Source of the DNA: Actinomycetota bacterium
Lineage (GTDB): Bacteria > Actinomycetota > UBA4738 > HRBIN12
DNA length: 64,000 bases
NCBI GenBank assembly: GCA_040881665.1
Contig: JBBECT010000004.1
Coordinates: 506,303 to 570,302, forward strand
Reading direction: 5' to 3'
A program made the translations under genes and the position numbers. Below the pieces are notes generated by a model that made no database searches, was not told the origin of the DNA, and was given only the letters and a program-made list of their open reading frames with translations. Below, one piece after another: positions 16,436-25,863 of this stretch (the first letter of the stretch is position 1; every line of letters starts with the position of its first letter).

Positions 16436-17794
16436 TCATGAGGGAGGGTGCGCCGTGGCGGGGGGTTGTCGTCGAGCGACAACGATCGCAACCACGGTGG
16501 TCACGACCATGCCGACGATCGCCACGCGACCGACGGCAACGGTCGGGTCAGAGTCAGATTCGGCCGCGAACCCTAGAGCGCTCGACGCCACGAACGACAT
16601 GAGCCATCCCATGAGGATCACCCCCACCCCCCGGGGCCACGAGGGCCACCTCCTACGGCCGAACAGCCACATCGCGAGAGCAAGGATCGGTCCGAACACG
16701 AGCAGGCCCCAGGATGCCGCGGTCTCGATGGGGGTTGCTGCGATGGGAGGTGCTGAAAGCACACGCGTCGCCTCCCATCGCCCGTTCTCGTGACGGGTGA
16801 GGACACCGTCAGCTCCTAGGCTCGCGACAACGTTCGGACCCGGTCGACCTTCGGCCACCGCGACCGAACCGAGGATCCCGACGTGGCCACCCGCGCAACC
16901 GGTCGAGATGGCCGAGAACTGCGCGTCGCTGAGACGCAGTTCCTCGACCCGATCTCCACCGGGTGATCCACGTTCGATGACCCGCTGACCGCGGAGGTGC
17001 CAGCACGTTCCGTCGGAGGCGCACGCCTTCAGCGGTCCCGTCGGACCGGGGTCCTCGAAAGGGGAGCCGGGTCGTGGGGAGGCCGGTTGCATTCCCTGCG
17101 GCGGCGCACTTCGTTCCCACGAATGTCCCCCGTCCTCGCTGCGAGCCCACTCCGGGTCACCCCACCCTCGGCTGACGAGCGCAAAGAAGGTCTCGTCTGC
17201 AACGACCACCCGGGTGACGGCAGGGCTGGGGTCACAGCTCGTCGCGGTCGCAGCGATGACCGCGACGATGGCTGCCGCGAGGGGGACACCGGCCGACATC
17301 CCGGCGCGCAGTCCACGAACGAGCTGTCCGGACCCGAGAACGGGGGTTCCTGCACCCCCGACGGACGATCGGAACAGGCGCGTCATCGGAATCAGGATCG
17401 TGAGTGCGACGAGGTCGCTGGCATCTCGGGCGGTGACGCCACCAAGGAGGGGGCGAGCGGCCTCCGCGAAGCCCGGGGTCGTCTTGAGGAGCAGGAACCC
17501 AGTGCCGACGAGCGCGAGACCGCGCCGTGGCCCGATGAGCACCGCCGCGAGCGTTCCGGCGACGGCGACACCGGCGAAGTCGCTGATCTTTCCCGTCCAC
17601 CAACCGGGAAAGTGCTCCTTCAGCACGTGGTCATTCAGGGCCAATAGGAGAACGGAGGCGATGAACCTCGGGTCGCCCGCCCATCGCCACCGTCCACTGA
17701 ATGGTGAGGACGGGTCTCTGTCGTCGGTCAGCCCTCGAGGCGGCACGCGCTCATTGTCTCTCGTCGACGTCGTGTGCGGGTGCGGGTCACACAC
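16436..17794 (-). CDS. Multi-span membrane protein with an extracytoplasmic Asp-box segment
   Basis: Up to 452 residues. Hydrophobic segments occur at about 40-60, 75-95, 95-110, 135-150 and 170-190. A soluble stretch of roughly 190 residues follows, containing WARSEDGGHSWERSAPP, an Asp-box-like turn of sialidase/BNR propellers, and several Cys. Three more helices close the protein. The N-terminal NDHVLKEHFPGWWTGKISDFAG resembles a motif I associate with uncharacterised membrane proteins. Function unknown. The GTG at 17794 has no Shine-Dalgarno; GTG 17746 is an alternative. Confidence 0.6.
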   Translation of the reverse strand: MCDPHPHTTSTRDNERVPPRGLTDDRDPSSPFSGRWRWAGDPRFIASVLLLALNDHVLKEHFPGWWTGKISDFAGVAVAGTLAAVLIGPRRGLALVGTGFLLLKTTPGFAEAARPLLGGVTARDASDLVALTILIPMTRLFRSSVGGAGTPVLGSGQLVRGLRAGMSAGVPLAAAIVAVIAATATSCDPSPAVTRVVVADETFFALVSRGWGDPEWARSEDGGHSWERSAPPQGMQPASPRPGSPFEDPGPTGPLKACASDGTCWHLRGQRVIERGSPGGDRVEELRLSDAQFSAISTGCAGGHVGILGSVAVAEGRPGPNVVASLGADGVLTRHENGRWEATRVLSAPPIAATPIETAASWGLLVFGPILALAMWLFGRRRWPSWPRGVGVILMGWLMSFVASSALGFAAESDSDPTVAVGRVAIVGMVVTTVVAIVVARRQPPATAHPPS

Positions 17795-17871
17795 TCACTG
17801 GAGCGTTCTCGGAACATGAGGTGTGAGCACCCGTGATGACGCCCCGGATACGGACCGGGCGACGTTGGAGC

Positions 17872-18807
17872 TCAGCGCAAGCGCTTGCTCCAGTACGCGT
17901 AGCTGTTGTGCACGACCATCCCGACCTTCAGGTACAGGTCCTTCGCACCCGTTCGTGAATCGGTGGACAGGCCGACCTGCGAGGCGCCTCGTGAGCGCAG
18001 CGCGCCGAACGCCTCGCGCAGCAGGCTTTGCGCGATCCCCCGTCCGCGACGGTCGGCGCGCACCGCGAGGTCGTGGACCCACCCCTCCTCGGGAGTGACG
18101 AGTCCGAAGGCGGCGCCGACGATGTCCTCGTCGGGCCCTTCGACCGCCACGAGGAGCAGGGAGGGGTCGAAGTCGGCGCGATCGATCGAGGTCGCGCGCC
18201 ACAGGTCGAAGGGTTCCGACCCTCGTTCCTCCCACTCGGTGAAGGCGTCGTCGATCACCCGATGGACGGCGCGGGTCTCGGTCTCGGGACGGAACGGACG
18301 GATCCGGACCCCGTCGGGAAGCGGTCGGTCGTCGATCTCGACCTCCGAGGGCAGGCGGAAGGTCCAGGCGACCCGTTCGGCCTCGTACCCGCGGGATCGG
18401 AACAGGGCCACCGTCCCGGTCGCGCGATCGGGCACGCCCTGACCGACGCGCAGCGGTCCATCGGGGCGTTGTGCGAGCGCCCGTTCCTCGAGCCACGACA
18501 GCAACGCGCTGCCGATCCCGAGGCCTCGCGAGGAAGGATGCACCGTCGCTTCGAGCCGTTCCCGGAACAATTCACCCTCGGCGACGATCGCTCCGCTGCT
18601 GTCGATCACGGCGGTTGCGTCGACCCCGACGTTGAACCCGGGACGTTCCCACTCGCCGCGGACGTCCTCCGTGCTCATCGAGGACTCGCCCTCGTCGTGG
18701 AGCTCCCCGGCGCGGTACAGCGCAGTGACCTCCTCGAGGTCCGTGGGCGTCGGCGGGCGGAACCGGAAGCCGTCGGGCAACGCCCCGTGCGTCAGGGCGT
18801 GCTCCAT
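17872..18807 (-). CDS. Tandem-GNAT acetyltransferase, MshD-like
   Basis: 311 residues with two GNAT domains. The first (about 1-150) has the acetyl-CoA motif SSRGLGIGSALLSWLEERA; the second (about 155-310) has RADRRGRGIAQSLLREAFGALRSRGASQVGLSTDS and ends near LYLKVGMVVHNSYAYWSK. Two-domain GNATs with this ending resemble mycothiol synthase, which acetylates the Cys amine of the mycothiol precursor; other small-molecule acceptors are possible. The ATG overlaps the end of the HAD gene by 16 bases, so the two are one operon. Confidence 0.75.
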   Translation of the reverse strand: MEHALTHGALPDGFRFRPPTPTDLEEVTALYRAGELHDEGESSMSTEDVRGEWERPGFNVGVDATAVIDSSGAIVAEGELFRERLEATVHPSSRGLGIGSALLSWLEERALAQRPDGPLRVGQGVPDRATGTVALFRSRGYEAERVAWTFRLPSEVEIDDRPLPDGVRIRPFRPETETRAVHRVIDDAFTEWEERGSEPFDLWRATSIDRADFDPSLLLVAVEGPDEDIVGAAFGLVTPEEGWVHDLAVRADRRGRGIAQSLLREAFGALRSRGASQVGLSTDSRTGAKDLYLKVGMVVHNSYAYWSKRLR

Positions 18808-19496
18808 CCCGGGCACGTCGGCGGCTCGACAGCGCCCGGGAGTCCGTCGATCTCCTCGAGCACGGTCCGGACATCTTGGAAGTCCTCGTACGGCAGGAAC
18901 GGCACCCCGTCGGACCGGCAGATGGCGACGAGGGCGTCCTTCGCGAACACGACGTCCGCGTAGAGGGCTCCGTAGCGATCCGACAGTCCTTCCCCGATGA
19001 ACGCCACGGGTCCGTACTCGCGCCGGGCTCGCTGCACGACGAGCATCTTGCAGGTCCCACACCCGTTGCATTCCGGATGCGCGTTCGGATGCGAGAGCGC
19101 GGCCGGTCCGCCGTCGTGGTCGAACGACAGCCGGTTCGTGATGACCTCGAGGTGGCCGAGACCTTCCCGCTGGAGCAGCGGTGGGATGTAGAAGGCGAAG
19201 CCGTCGCTCGCCAGTTCGACCGGGAGGTCGTGCGCCTCGGCCCACGAGACGAACGGACGGAACGTCGGGTCCATGCGGCACTGATCGAGCGCGAAATCGA
19301 TCATCGTTTCGCGATCGGTATCGAGGAGGGCCGCCTGCGCCTGCGCGGCCTCGCGCAAGCCCACCTCCCCCCGATCGACCCGTTCGTCCCAGTCGCGCCA
19401 ATCGGCGGTACCGAACCGCTCGAGCAGCACCTCGGACACGTCATCGAGGCATGCCGTTCCGTCGAAGTCAACGACGATCGAGCGGATCGGATGCAT
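18792..19496 (-). CDS. HAD-IB phosphatase, MtnX-like
   Basis: 234-residue HAD phosphatase. Motif I DFDGTAC (nucleophile Asp10, acid/base Asp12), motif II Ser in ELASDGFAFYI, and motif III/IV GEGLSDRYGALYADVVFAK are present. A CxxCxxC cluster (CNGCGTCK) in the cap region is seen in the MtnX-like group that acts on 2-hydroxy-3-keto-5-methylthiopentenyl-1-phosphate, but the substrate is not proved by the sequence. TAGCCT at 19503-19508 ends six bases before the ATG, so the message is probably leaderless. It leads the operon with the double GNAT. Confidence 0.78.
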   Translation of the reverse strand: MHPIRSIVVDFDGTACLDDVSEVLLERFGTADWRDWDERVDRGEVGLREAAQAQAALLDTDRETMIDFALDQCRMDPTFRPFVSWAEAHDLPVELASDGFAFYIPPLLQREGLGHLEVITNRLSFDHDGGPAALSHPNAHPECNGCGTCKMLVVQRARREYGPVAFIGEGLSDRYGALYADVVFAKDALVAICRSDGVPFLPYEDFQDVRTVLEEIDGLPGAVEPPTCPGWSTP

Positions 19497-19556
19497 CGAG
19501 CCAGGCTACCGAACGACCCGCACGGCGTATCCGAGCGCGCCCGTATACTCGCGGGC

Positions 19557-19830
19557 GGTGACCGTGCTAGGCGGGGAGCCAGCGGTGCCCTGTACCCGGA
19601 ATCCGCTTACCGGGGCCGAATCCCCGCCCGCGGCCCGGATGGTCGAGGCAGCCCTCGGCACGGAGCGATGATGGTCGGGTCCTACGCGACACCAACCTGC
19701 GAACCCCGTCAGGTCCGGAAGGAAGCAGCGGTAAGCGGGCCCTGGTGGGTGCCGTAGGGACGCCTGGCCGGAGCCACCGGCCGTCGAAGCGTTCGTGCCG
19801 TCCGCGGTCAACGGCGGGTGCACGGTCACC
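19557..19830 (+). ncRNA. ffs: Signal recognition particle RNA, long bacterial type
   Basis: About 274 nt. Domain IV is unmistakable: GTCAGGTCCGGAAGGAAGCA near 19709-19728. The 5' part (GTGCTAGGCGGGGAG, then AGCGGTGCCCTGTACCC and AATCCGCT) and the 3' part (GTGCCGTAGGGACGCCTGG) match the Alu-domain-bearing long form known from Bacillus. The ends close perfectly: GGTGACCGTGC (19557-19567) pairs with GCACGGTCACC (19820-19830). It lies directly before dnaX, as the scRNA gene does in Bacillus. It pairs with Ffh to target membrane proteins. Confidence 0.93.
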
Positions 19831-19866
19831 CTTACAGCTTCGCCGCGGGGCATAGAGGGGATACCG

Positions 19867-21681
19867 ATGGCCGAGGATCGACCACACCAGGCGCTGTACC
19901 GGCGTTACCGCCCACAGAACCCTCAGGAGATCCTCGGCCAGGACCACGTCGTGCGCGCCCTGACGGGCGCGATCGCCGAGGACCGCCTCGCGCACGCGTT
20001 CCTGTTCTGTGGGCCCCGAGGTACCGGCAAGACCTCGACCGCTCGGATCCTCGCGAAGATGGTCAACTGCGAGCAGGGTCCGACGGCCGAACCGTGCGGC
20101 ACATGCGACCAGTGCGTGGCGATCCGCGACGGCCATCACATCGATGTCTTCGAGATCGACGCCGCATCCCACGGGGGTGTGGAGGATGCCCGTGACCTGC
20201 GCGAGAAGGCTCCGACCGCTCCGGCGTACGGTCGCGAGAAGGTCTACATAATCGACGAGGCGCAGCGGCTCTCCCGAGAGGCGTTCGACGCCCTGTTGAA
20301 GGTCTTCGAGGAGCCGCCTCCAGGCGTCCGGTTCGTCCTCGCGACCACCGAGCCGCACAAGATGCCGGCCACGATCGTCGGGCGGTGCCAGCGGTTCGAC
20401 TTCCGGCGCGCCTCGCTCGACACGATCTCCGATCATCTCGAGCACATCGCGAAGGACGAGGGTGTCGGCTTGACCAGCACGGCCGCAGCGGCGATAGCGC
20501 GCCAGGCGGAGGGCTCGTTCCGCGACTCGTTGTCGCTGCTCGATCAGGCGATGGTGATCGCCGGAGGCGGCGAGGTCGACGATGCCGTGGTCGCGACGAT
20601 GCTGGGAACGCCGCGTGCCGAGATCCAACGCGAGCTCGCCGACGCGGTCGCGGTCGGCGACGCGAAGAGCGTGTTCGAGATCGTCAACCGGCTCGTCCTC
20701 GAGGGTCAGGACCTGCGCCACCTCACCTCCGAGACGCTCGAGCACTTCCGTAACCTGCTGCTCGTTCGAACCGCTCCCGGGCACGATGACCTTATCGACG
20801 TCACTCCCGACGAGTACGAGCGGCTCCGTCAGCAGGCGGAGAAGTTCCAGCCGGCCGAACTCTCCCGTGTGATCGCGCTGCTGCTCGACGCGCAGGCGGA
20901 CATGCGGTGGACCACCTCACCACGCATCTCGCTCGAGCTCGCACTCGTGCGCGCGACGATGCCCGAGACCGATCCCCAGCCCGTGGGCATGCTCGCGAGG
21001 ATGGAACGTCTCGAACGCCTCGCGGGACTCGAAGGTGCTCCCGGCGTGGCGACCAGTGCTCCCGCTCCGGCCGCGTCACAGCCCACGGCAACCGGCCCAA
21101 GGAAGGCGTCTCCCGCGACCGATCCCCCCGACGACGCCGTTCCCGTGGTCGCCAAGGCGGTCGAGGCGACGCAACCGATCGGTGGCGACGCGACGCGATC
21201 CGAGCCCGCCTCCACGACGTCGAAGCGGAAGGCGAAGCCCGAGGAGAAGGCGAGCGCGCCCACGCCTCCCGCGCAGCCGGTGATCCACGCGGCCTCCACC
21301 GGGTCGGTCGACGTCGAGCTGCTCCGCAAGTCCTGGCCATCGTTCATCGAGCACCTCCAGGCTCAACGGCAGCCGATCCTCAAGGCGCTGCTCGAGACCG
21401 CGACCCCCGTCACCTTCGACGGTTCGACGCTCGAGCTCGCGTTCCCTCCCGACCGGACCTTCGGGGTGAAGAAGGTCGAGGAACGCGCTCCCGAGCTCCG
21501 CGAGGCCCTCGAGGCCGTGTTCGGTATCGCGCCGCAGGTCCGGTGCGTGGTCCGCGAGGCCGGCGCGAAGGCGAACGAACCCGACCCCGAGGTCGACGAC
21601 GAGCCACCTCCCTCGGAGGAGGAGGCGCTCAAGCGGCTGAAAGAGGCGCTCGGCGCCGAGGTCGAGGGAGACGGTTCTTAG
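19867..21681 (+). CDS. dnaX: DNA polymerase III subunits gamma/tau
   Basis: 604 residues. AAA+ clamp-loader core: Walker A GPRGTGKT at 49-56, zinc Cys68, 77, 80 and 83, Walker B IIDEAQ at 128-133, and sensor TTEPHKMPATIVGRCQRF. From about residue 390 a low-complexity Ala/Pro/Lys-rich linker leads to a C-terminal tau-like domain (about 480-600). It loads the sliding clamp in the replisome. ATG 19867 has AGAGGGG upstream; frames farther upstream run into the SRP RNA. recR begins directly after its stop. Confidence 0.95.
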   Translation: MAEDRPHQALYRRYRPQNPQEILGQDHVVRALTGAIAEDRLAHAFLFCGPRGTGKTSTARILAKMVNCEQGPTAEPCGTCDQCVAIRDGHHIDVFEIDAASHGGVEDARDLREKAPTAPAYGREKVYIIDEAQRLSREAFDALLKVFEEPPPGVRFVLATTEPHKMPATIVGRCQRFDFRRASLDTISDHLEHIAKDEGVGLTSTAAAAIARQAEGSFRDSLSLLDQAMVIAGGGEVDDAVVATMLGTPRAEIQRELADAVAVGDAKSVFEIVNRLVLEGQDLRHLTSETLEHFRNLLLVRTAPGHDDLIDVTPDEYERLRQQAEKFQPAELSRVIALLLDAQADMRWTTSPRISLELALVRATMPETDPQPVGMLARMERLERLAGLEGAPGVATSAPAPAASQPTATGPRKASPATDPPDDAVPVVAKAVEATQPIGGDATRSEPASTTSKRKAKPEEKASAPTPPAQPVIHAASTGSVDVELLRKSWPSFIEHLQAQRQPILKALLETATPVTFDGSTLELAFPPDRTFGVKKVEERAPELREALEAVFGIAPQVRCVVREAGAKANEPDPEVDDEPPPSEEEALKRLKEALGAEVEGDGS

Positions 21682-22278
21682 GTGGCCTACGAGGGGCCGA
21701 TCCAGGATCTGATCGACGAGCTGTCCCGGCTGCCCGGCGTCGGGCCGAAATCGGCCCAACGGCTCGCGTTCTGGCTCGTGAAGGCTCCCGACGACGATGC
21801 GAAGCGGCTCGCACACGTGATCGTCGAGGCGAAGGAACGGATCGCCTTCTGCCGCGAGTGCGGCAACGTCGCCGAGGGCGAGCTGTGCCGTGTGTGCCGC
21901 GACCCGGGCCGCGACGCCACCGTGCTATGCGTCGTCGAAGAGCCGAAGGATGCCGCGACGATCGAGCGCGCCGGTGTGATCAAGGGTCGCTATCACATCC
22001 TCGGCGGGGCGATCTCGCCGCTGGACGGCATCGGGCCCGAGGACCTCCGCATCCAGGAGTTGCTCGACCGCGTCGAGCGCGACGGTGTCACCGAGGTGAT
22101 CCTCGCGACGAACCCGAACCTCGAGGGGAACGCGACGGCGATGTACGTCGGGGCCCTCCTCAAACCCCTGGGTGTTCGCGCGACCCGGCTGGCCAGCGGT
22201 CTGCCGGTCGGCGGCGACCTCGAGTACGCGGACGAGGTCACCCTGTCGCAGGCGCTCGAAGGCCGCCGGGAGCTGTAG
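21682..22278 (+). CDS. recR: Recombination mediator protein RecR
   Basis: 198 residues, the usual length. The N-terminal helix-hairpin-helix ([15 protein letters not shown]), the zinc finger with Cys57, 60, 69 and 72, and the Toprim domain ([31 protein letters not shown]) are all present. With RecO it loads RecA on gapped DNA. It starts at GTG directly after the dnaX TAG. The ebfC/ybaB gene that often lies between dnaX and recR is absent. Confidence 0.96.
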   Translation: MAYEGPIQDLIDELSRLPGVGPKSAQRLAFWLVKAPDDDAKRLAHVIVEAKERIAFCRECGNVAEGELCRVCRDPGRDATVLCVVEEPKDAATIERAGVIKGRYHILGGAISPLDGIGPEDLRIQELLDRVERDGVTEVILATNPNLEGNATAMYVGALLKPLGVRATRLASGLPVGGDLEYADEVTLSQALEGRREL

Positions 22279-24404
22279 TGCTCACCGAGGAGGAACGAGA
22301 GTTCCCCCGACGGTACGCGCGCACCGGTCGCTTCACGAACGGCTCTCCTCGGGCGATCACGGTCGCGCCCGACGGGTCGCGCGTCGTGTTCCTGCGCTCG
22401 TCCGGACCCGAGGATGACGCGAACGCGTTGTGGGTCCTCGATGTCGATGGGTTCCGCGAGCGTTCGATCGCCGATCCGCGCGAGCTGGGTGCCGACGCCG
22501 ACGATCTTCCGGCCGTCGAGCGCGCGCGCCGGGAGCGCGTCCGCGAGTCGGCGGGCGGCATCGTCGCCTACGCCTGCGACGACGCGGTGTCGGTCGCGAC
22601 GTTCGCGGCGGGGGCAACGCTGTTCCTCGCCGATCTGGGATCGGGCGAAACCCGCCGGTTGTCCGCGGAGCCGCCGGTGTTCGATCCGCGCCCGGATCCG
22701 ACCGGCTCGCGCGTCGCCTACGTGGCCGGCGGTGCCCTCCATCTCGTCGACGTGGCGGGCGGTGTGGACCGGATCCTCGCGGCGGATCCCGACCCGGACG
22801 TGTCGTGGGGGAGCGCGGAGTTCGCCGCGGCCGAGGAGATGGGCAGGATCCGCGGGTTCTGGTTCTCCCCCGACGGGGAACGGATCGCCGCCTGCAGGGT
22901 CGACGAACGGCGGGTCCCGGTCTGGTTCATCGCCGATCCAACCGACCCGAGCGCGGCTCCCGCAATCGTGCGCTACCCGGTCGCCGGCTCGACGAACGCC
23001 GACGTCTCGCTCGCGCTGTTCGACGTTGCCGACGGCGCTCGGCTGCCGGTGCAGTGGGACCGTGAGGAGTTCCCCTACCTCGCCCGCGTGTCGTGGACAC
23101 CGAGCGCCCCCCTGACCCTGCTCGTCCAGTCGCGCGACCAACGCGTTACCCAGGTGCTCGAGGTCGACGCCGCGACCGGAAGGACCGCGCTCGTCCGCGA
23201 GGATCGAGACCACGCCTGGGTCGATCTCGTTCCGGGCTCGCCGGCGCGGCTGACCGACGGGCGACTCGTCTCGACTGTCGACGCCGATGACACCCGGCGC
23301 CTGGCGATCGACGGATCACCGGTGACCCCGCCCGGGCTCCAGGTGCGGTCGATCGTTCGGGCCAGTGACACGATCGTGATCACCGCGTCGACCGATCCGT
23401 ACGAGACGCATCTGTACCGCGTGACCCCCGGCGATGCCGGACCACCCGAGCCCCTGACGACCGCCTCGGGTGTGCACTGGGGCAGCACCGGCGGCGACAC
23501 GCTCGTCGCGCTGTCCCGCACGCTCGAGGACGATCGGACGAGGGCGGAGGTCTGGCGCGACGGCGCGAGGATCGGTGTGATCGGCTCGTCCGCCGAACCA
23601 CCGCCGCTGGACACGCGGCCGTCCTTCTCGTTGCTCGGCACGCGGGAGCTTCGGTCGGCCCTGCTGATCCCCCGCGACGTGCAACCGGACCGCTCGGGTC
23701 CGTTACCCGTGCTCCTCGACCCGTACGGGGGACCGCACCACGCGCGCGTCGTGCATGCGCGGCAGGACTTCCACGGGTCGCAGTGGTTCGCGGACCGAGG
23801 GTTCGCCGTGCTCGTGACCGACGGCCGCGGAACGCCCGGCCGTGGCCCCGCGTGGGAGCGCGGTGTTCGCGCCGACCTGGCCGGTCCGGTGCTCGAAGAT
23901 CAGGTCGACGCTCTGGCCGCCGCGGCGGTGAGGTATCCGGGCCTGCTCGATCTCGACCGGGTCGCGATCCGCGGATGGTCGTTCGGAGGGTTCCTCGCCG
24001 CGCTCGCGGTCCTGGAGCGCCCCGACATCGTCCACGCCGCCGTGGCCGGCGCCCCAGTCACCGACTGGGCGCTCTACGACACCCACTACACCGAGCGCTA
24101 CCTGGGCAGCCCCAAGGACGATCCGGAAGCGTACGGGCGCAGCTCGTTGGTGCGTCTGGCCGGCCGGCTCGAGCGCCCCCTGCTGCTCCTCCACGGCCTC
24201 GCCGACGACAACGTCGTGGTCGCGCACACCCTGCGCCTGTCGACGGCGCTGTTCGAGCACGGCAAGCACCATGAGATGGTGCTGCTGCCGAACGCCACGC
24301 ACATGACGCGCAGCGAGGTCGTGGTCGAGCGCCGCTTCGATCTCGAGCTCGATTTCCTCCGCCGGTCGCTGGGGCTCGTGGAGGGCGTGCGGTCGAGCTC
24401 GTGA
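22278..24404 (+). CDS. S9-family prolyl peptidase, DPP-IV/DAP type
   Basis: 708 residues. An N-terminal beta-propeller (to about residue 440) includes SAEFAAAEEMGRIRGFWFSPDG, where the paired Glu would bind the substrate amino terminus as in dipeptidyl peptidase IV. The C-terminal alpha/beta hydrolase has Ser568 in GWSFGG, Asp643/644 in GLADDNV and His675 in NATHM. No signal peptide, so it is probably a cytoplasmic dipeptidyl or acylaminoacyl peptidase. GTG 22278 shares a base with the recR stop (TAGTG), so it is cotranscribed with dnaX-recR. Confidence 0.88.
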   Translation: MLTEEEREFPRRYARTGRFTNGSPRAITVAPDGSRVVFLRSSGPEDDANALWVLDVDGFRERSIADPRELGADADDLPAVERARRERVRESAGGIVAYACDDAVSVATFAAGATLFLADLGSGETRRLSAEPPVFDPRPDPTGSRVAYVAGGALHLVDVAGGVDRILAADPDPDVSWGSAEFAAAEEMGRIRGFWFSPDGERIAACRVDERRVPVWFIADPTDPSAAPAIVRYPVAGSTNADVSLALFDVADGARLPVQWDREEFPYLARVSWTPSAPLTLLVQSRDQRVTQVLEVDAATGRTALVREDRDHAWVDLVPGSPARLTDGRLVSTVDADDTRRLAIDGSPVTPPGLQVRSIVRASDTIVITASTDPYETHLYRVTPGDAGPPEPLTTASGVHWGSTGGDTLVALSRTLEDDRTRAEVWRDGARIGVIGSSAEPPPLDTRPSFSLLGTRELRSALLIPRDVQPDRSGPLPVLLDPYGGPHHARVVHARQDFHGSQWFADRGFAVLVTDGRGTPGRGPAWERGVRADLAGPVLEDQVDALAAAAVRYPGLLDLDRVAIRGWSFGGFLAALAVLERPDIVHAAVAGAPVTDWALYDTHYTERYLGSPKDDPEAYGRSSLVRLAGRLERPLLLLHGLADDNVVVAHTLRLSTALFEHGKHHEMVLLPNATHMTRSEVVVERRFDLELDFLRRSLGLVEGVRSSS

Positions 24405-24582
24405 GATGTCAGGTACGCTGCTAGTCAGGTAGCGCTCCACGTCGTTCCCCCTCCACGGAGACCCGACGTGATCGAGCCGCCCCGATCCACGGGGTTCCCG
24501 CGCTCAGCGCCCGCCCACGACGCATCCGCTTTTCCTCGCGGCGACGTCGACCTCGCCGCTTCACGAGCAGAAGGCAGATGTG
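24405..24582 (+). promoter_or_regulatory. Leader region of the DEAD-box helicase gene
   Basis: Intergenic stretch of about 178 bases. TACGCT at 24414-24419 is a plausible -10 box, which would give a 5' untranslated region of about 155 nt, long for this window. It contains a small hairpin, CCCCG/CGGGG (24480-24494). DEAD-box helicase mRNAs of the cold-shock type often carry long structured leaders; a regulatory role is inferred only. Confidence 0.35.
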
Positions 24583-25854
24583 ATGACCCAGACCGAACTC
24601 GCTCCACGCGACGCCGACGAGCGTCGTGCTCCGTCCACTCCCGAGGGGTTCGCCGACCTCGGCGTCTCCGGGGAGGTCGTCCGCGCGCTGCAGCTTCGCG
24701 GGATCGACGCCCCGTTCGCGATCCAGGCACTCGTCCTCCGTGACGCGATCGCCGGAAGGGACGTGCTCGCCAAGTCGCGGACGGGCTCGGGCAAGACCCT
24801 CGCGTTTGCCGTGCCGATCGTGGAGCTGCTCACAACGAGCGGTCGTTCGCCGTCGGCATTGATCCTCGCTCCGACGCGCGAGCTCGCCAGTCAGGTTGCC
24901 GAGGAGTTCCGTGCGCTCGCCGACGTCCGCGGCCTGAAGGTCGCGGTCGTCTACGGCGGGGTGGGCATCACCCCGCAGGCCAAGAAGGCTCGGCACGCCG
25001 ACATCGTGATCGCGACCCCCGGCCGGCTGCTCGACCTCGTGGCGCGCAAGCTCCTGCGGCTCGACCGGGTCCGGATCGCCGTGCTCGATGAGGCCGACCG
25101 AATGCTCGACATGGGGTTCCTGCCGGACGTGCGCAGGATCCTCGACCTGCTGCGTCCCGAGCGCCAGACGATGCTGTTCTCCGCGACCCTCGACGGACAG
25201 ATCGGCACGCTCGCCGCTGGCTACACGGAGAACGCGGTGCGCCATGAGGTCAAGGACGACCGACCCGTGGTGTCGGATGCGATCCATCGCTTCGTGGCCG
25301 TCGACCGCCCGGACAAGCAGCGGGCGCTCGTGCGGGAGCTGGCCGCCGATCGAGGGCTCACCCTCGTGTTCGTGCGGACCAAGCACGGCGCCGACCGTCT
25401 CGCGCGCAACCTGAAGAAGGAGGGGTTCCGCGCCGGTGCCCTCCACGGCGGTATGAGCCAGCCGCAGCGCGAACGGGCGCTCGGCCACTTCGCCGCCGGA
25501 CGCAACGACGTGCTCGTCGCGACCGACGTCGCGGCGCGTGGGCTCGACCTCGAGCACATCTCGCACGTGATCAACTTCGACGCCCCGGAGGATCGCGATG
25601 CCTACGTCCATCGCGTCGGGCGCACCGCTCGCGCCGGCCGCAGCGGCACGGGAGTGACGTTCGTGACGCCCGAGCAGCGCAACGAAGTCGGCAAGATGGC
25701 GAGGGAACTGAAGCTGCACACCGAATACTCCGAAGCCGGCCTCCGTGCCGGACCGACCGGAGGTCAGGGCTCGAAGTCGAACCGATCGCGGCAACGGAGC
25801 GGCAACGGCAGCAACGGCCGGCCCCGCCAGCAGCAGCGCCGACGCCGCCGCTGA
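24583..25854 (+). CDS. DEAD-box ATP-dependent RNA helicase
   Basis: 423 residues with all the superfamily 2 motifs: the Q-motif region (FADLGV...GIDAPFAIQ), SRTGSGKT, PTRELASQ, TPGRLL, DEAD, SAT, and the C-terminal ATDVAARGLD and HRVGRTARAG. The C-terminal 45 residues are a basic, Arg/Gly/Asn/Gln-rich tail that likely binds RNA, as in RhlE/CshA-type helicases. Likely role: RNA unwinding in ribosome assembly, decay or cold adaptation. ATG 24583 follows GAAGGC by seven bases; GTG 24580 is adjacent and possible. Confidence 0.93.
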   Translation: MTQTELAPRDADERRAPSTPEGFADLGVSGEVVRALQLRGIDAPFAIQALVLRDAIAGRDVLAKSRTGSGKTLAFAVPIVELLTTSGRSPSALILAPTRELASQVAEEFRALADVRGLKVAVVYGGVGITPQAKKARHADIVIATPGRLLDLVARKLLRLDRVRIAVLDEADRMLDMGFLPDVRRILDLLRPERQTMLFSATLDGQIGTLAAGYTENAVRHEVKDDRPVVSDAIHRFVAVDRPDKQRALVRELAADRGLTLVFVRTKHGADRLARNLKKEGFRAGALHGGMSQPQRERALGHFAAGRNDVLVATDVAARGLDLEHISHVINFDAPEDRDAYVHRVGRTARAGRSGTGVTFVTPEQRNEVGKMARELKLHTEYSEAGLRAGPTGGQGSKSNRSRQRSGNGSNGRPRQQQRRRRR

Positions 25855-25863
25855 GACTCCGGA

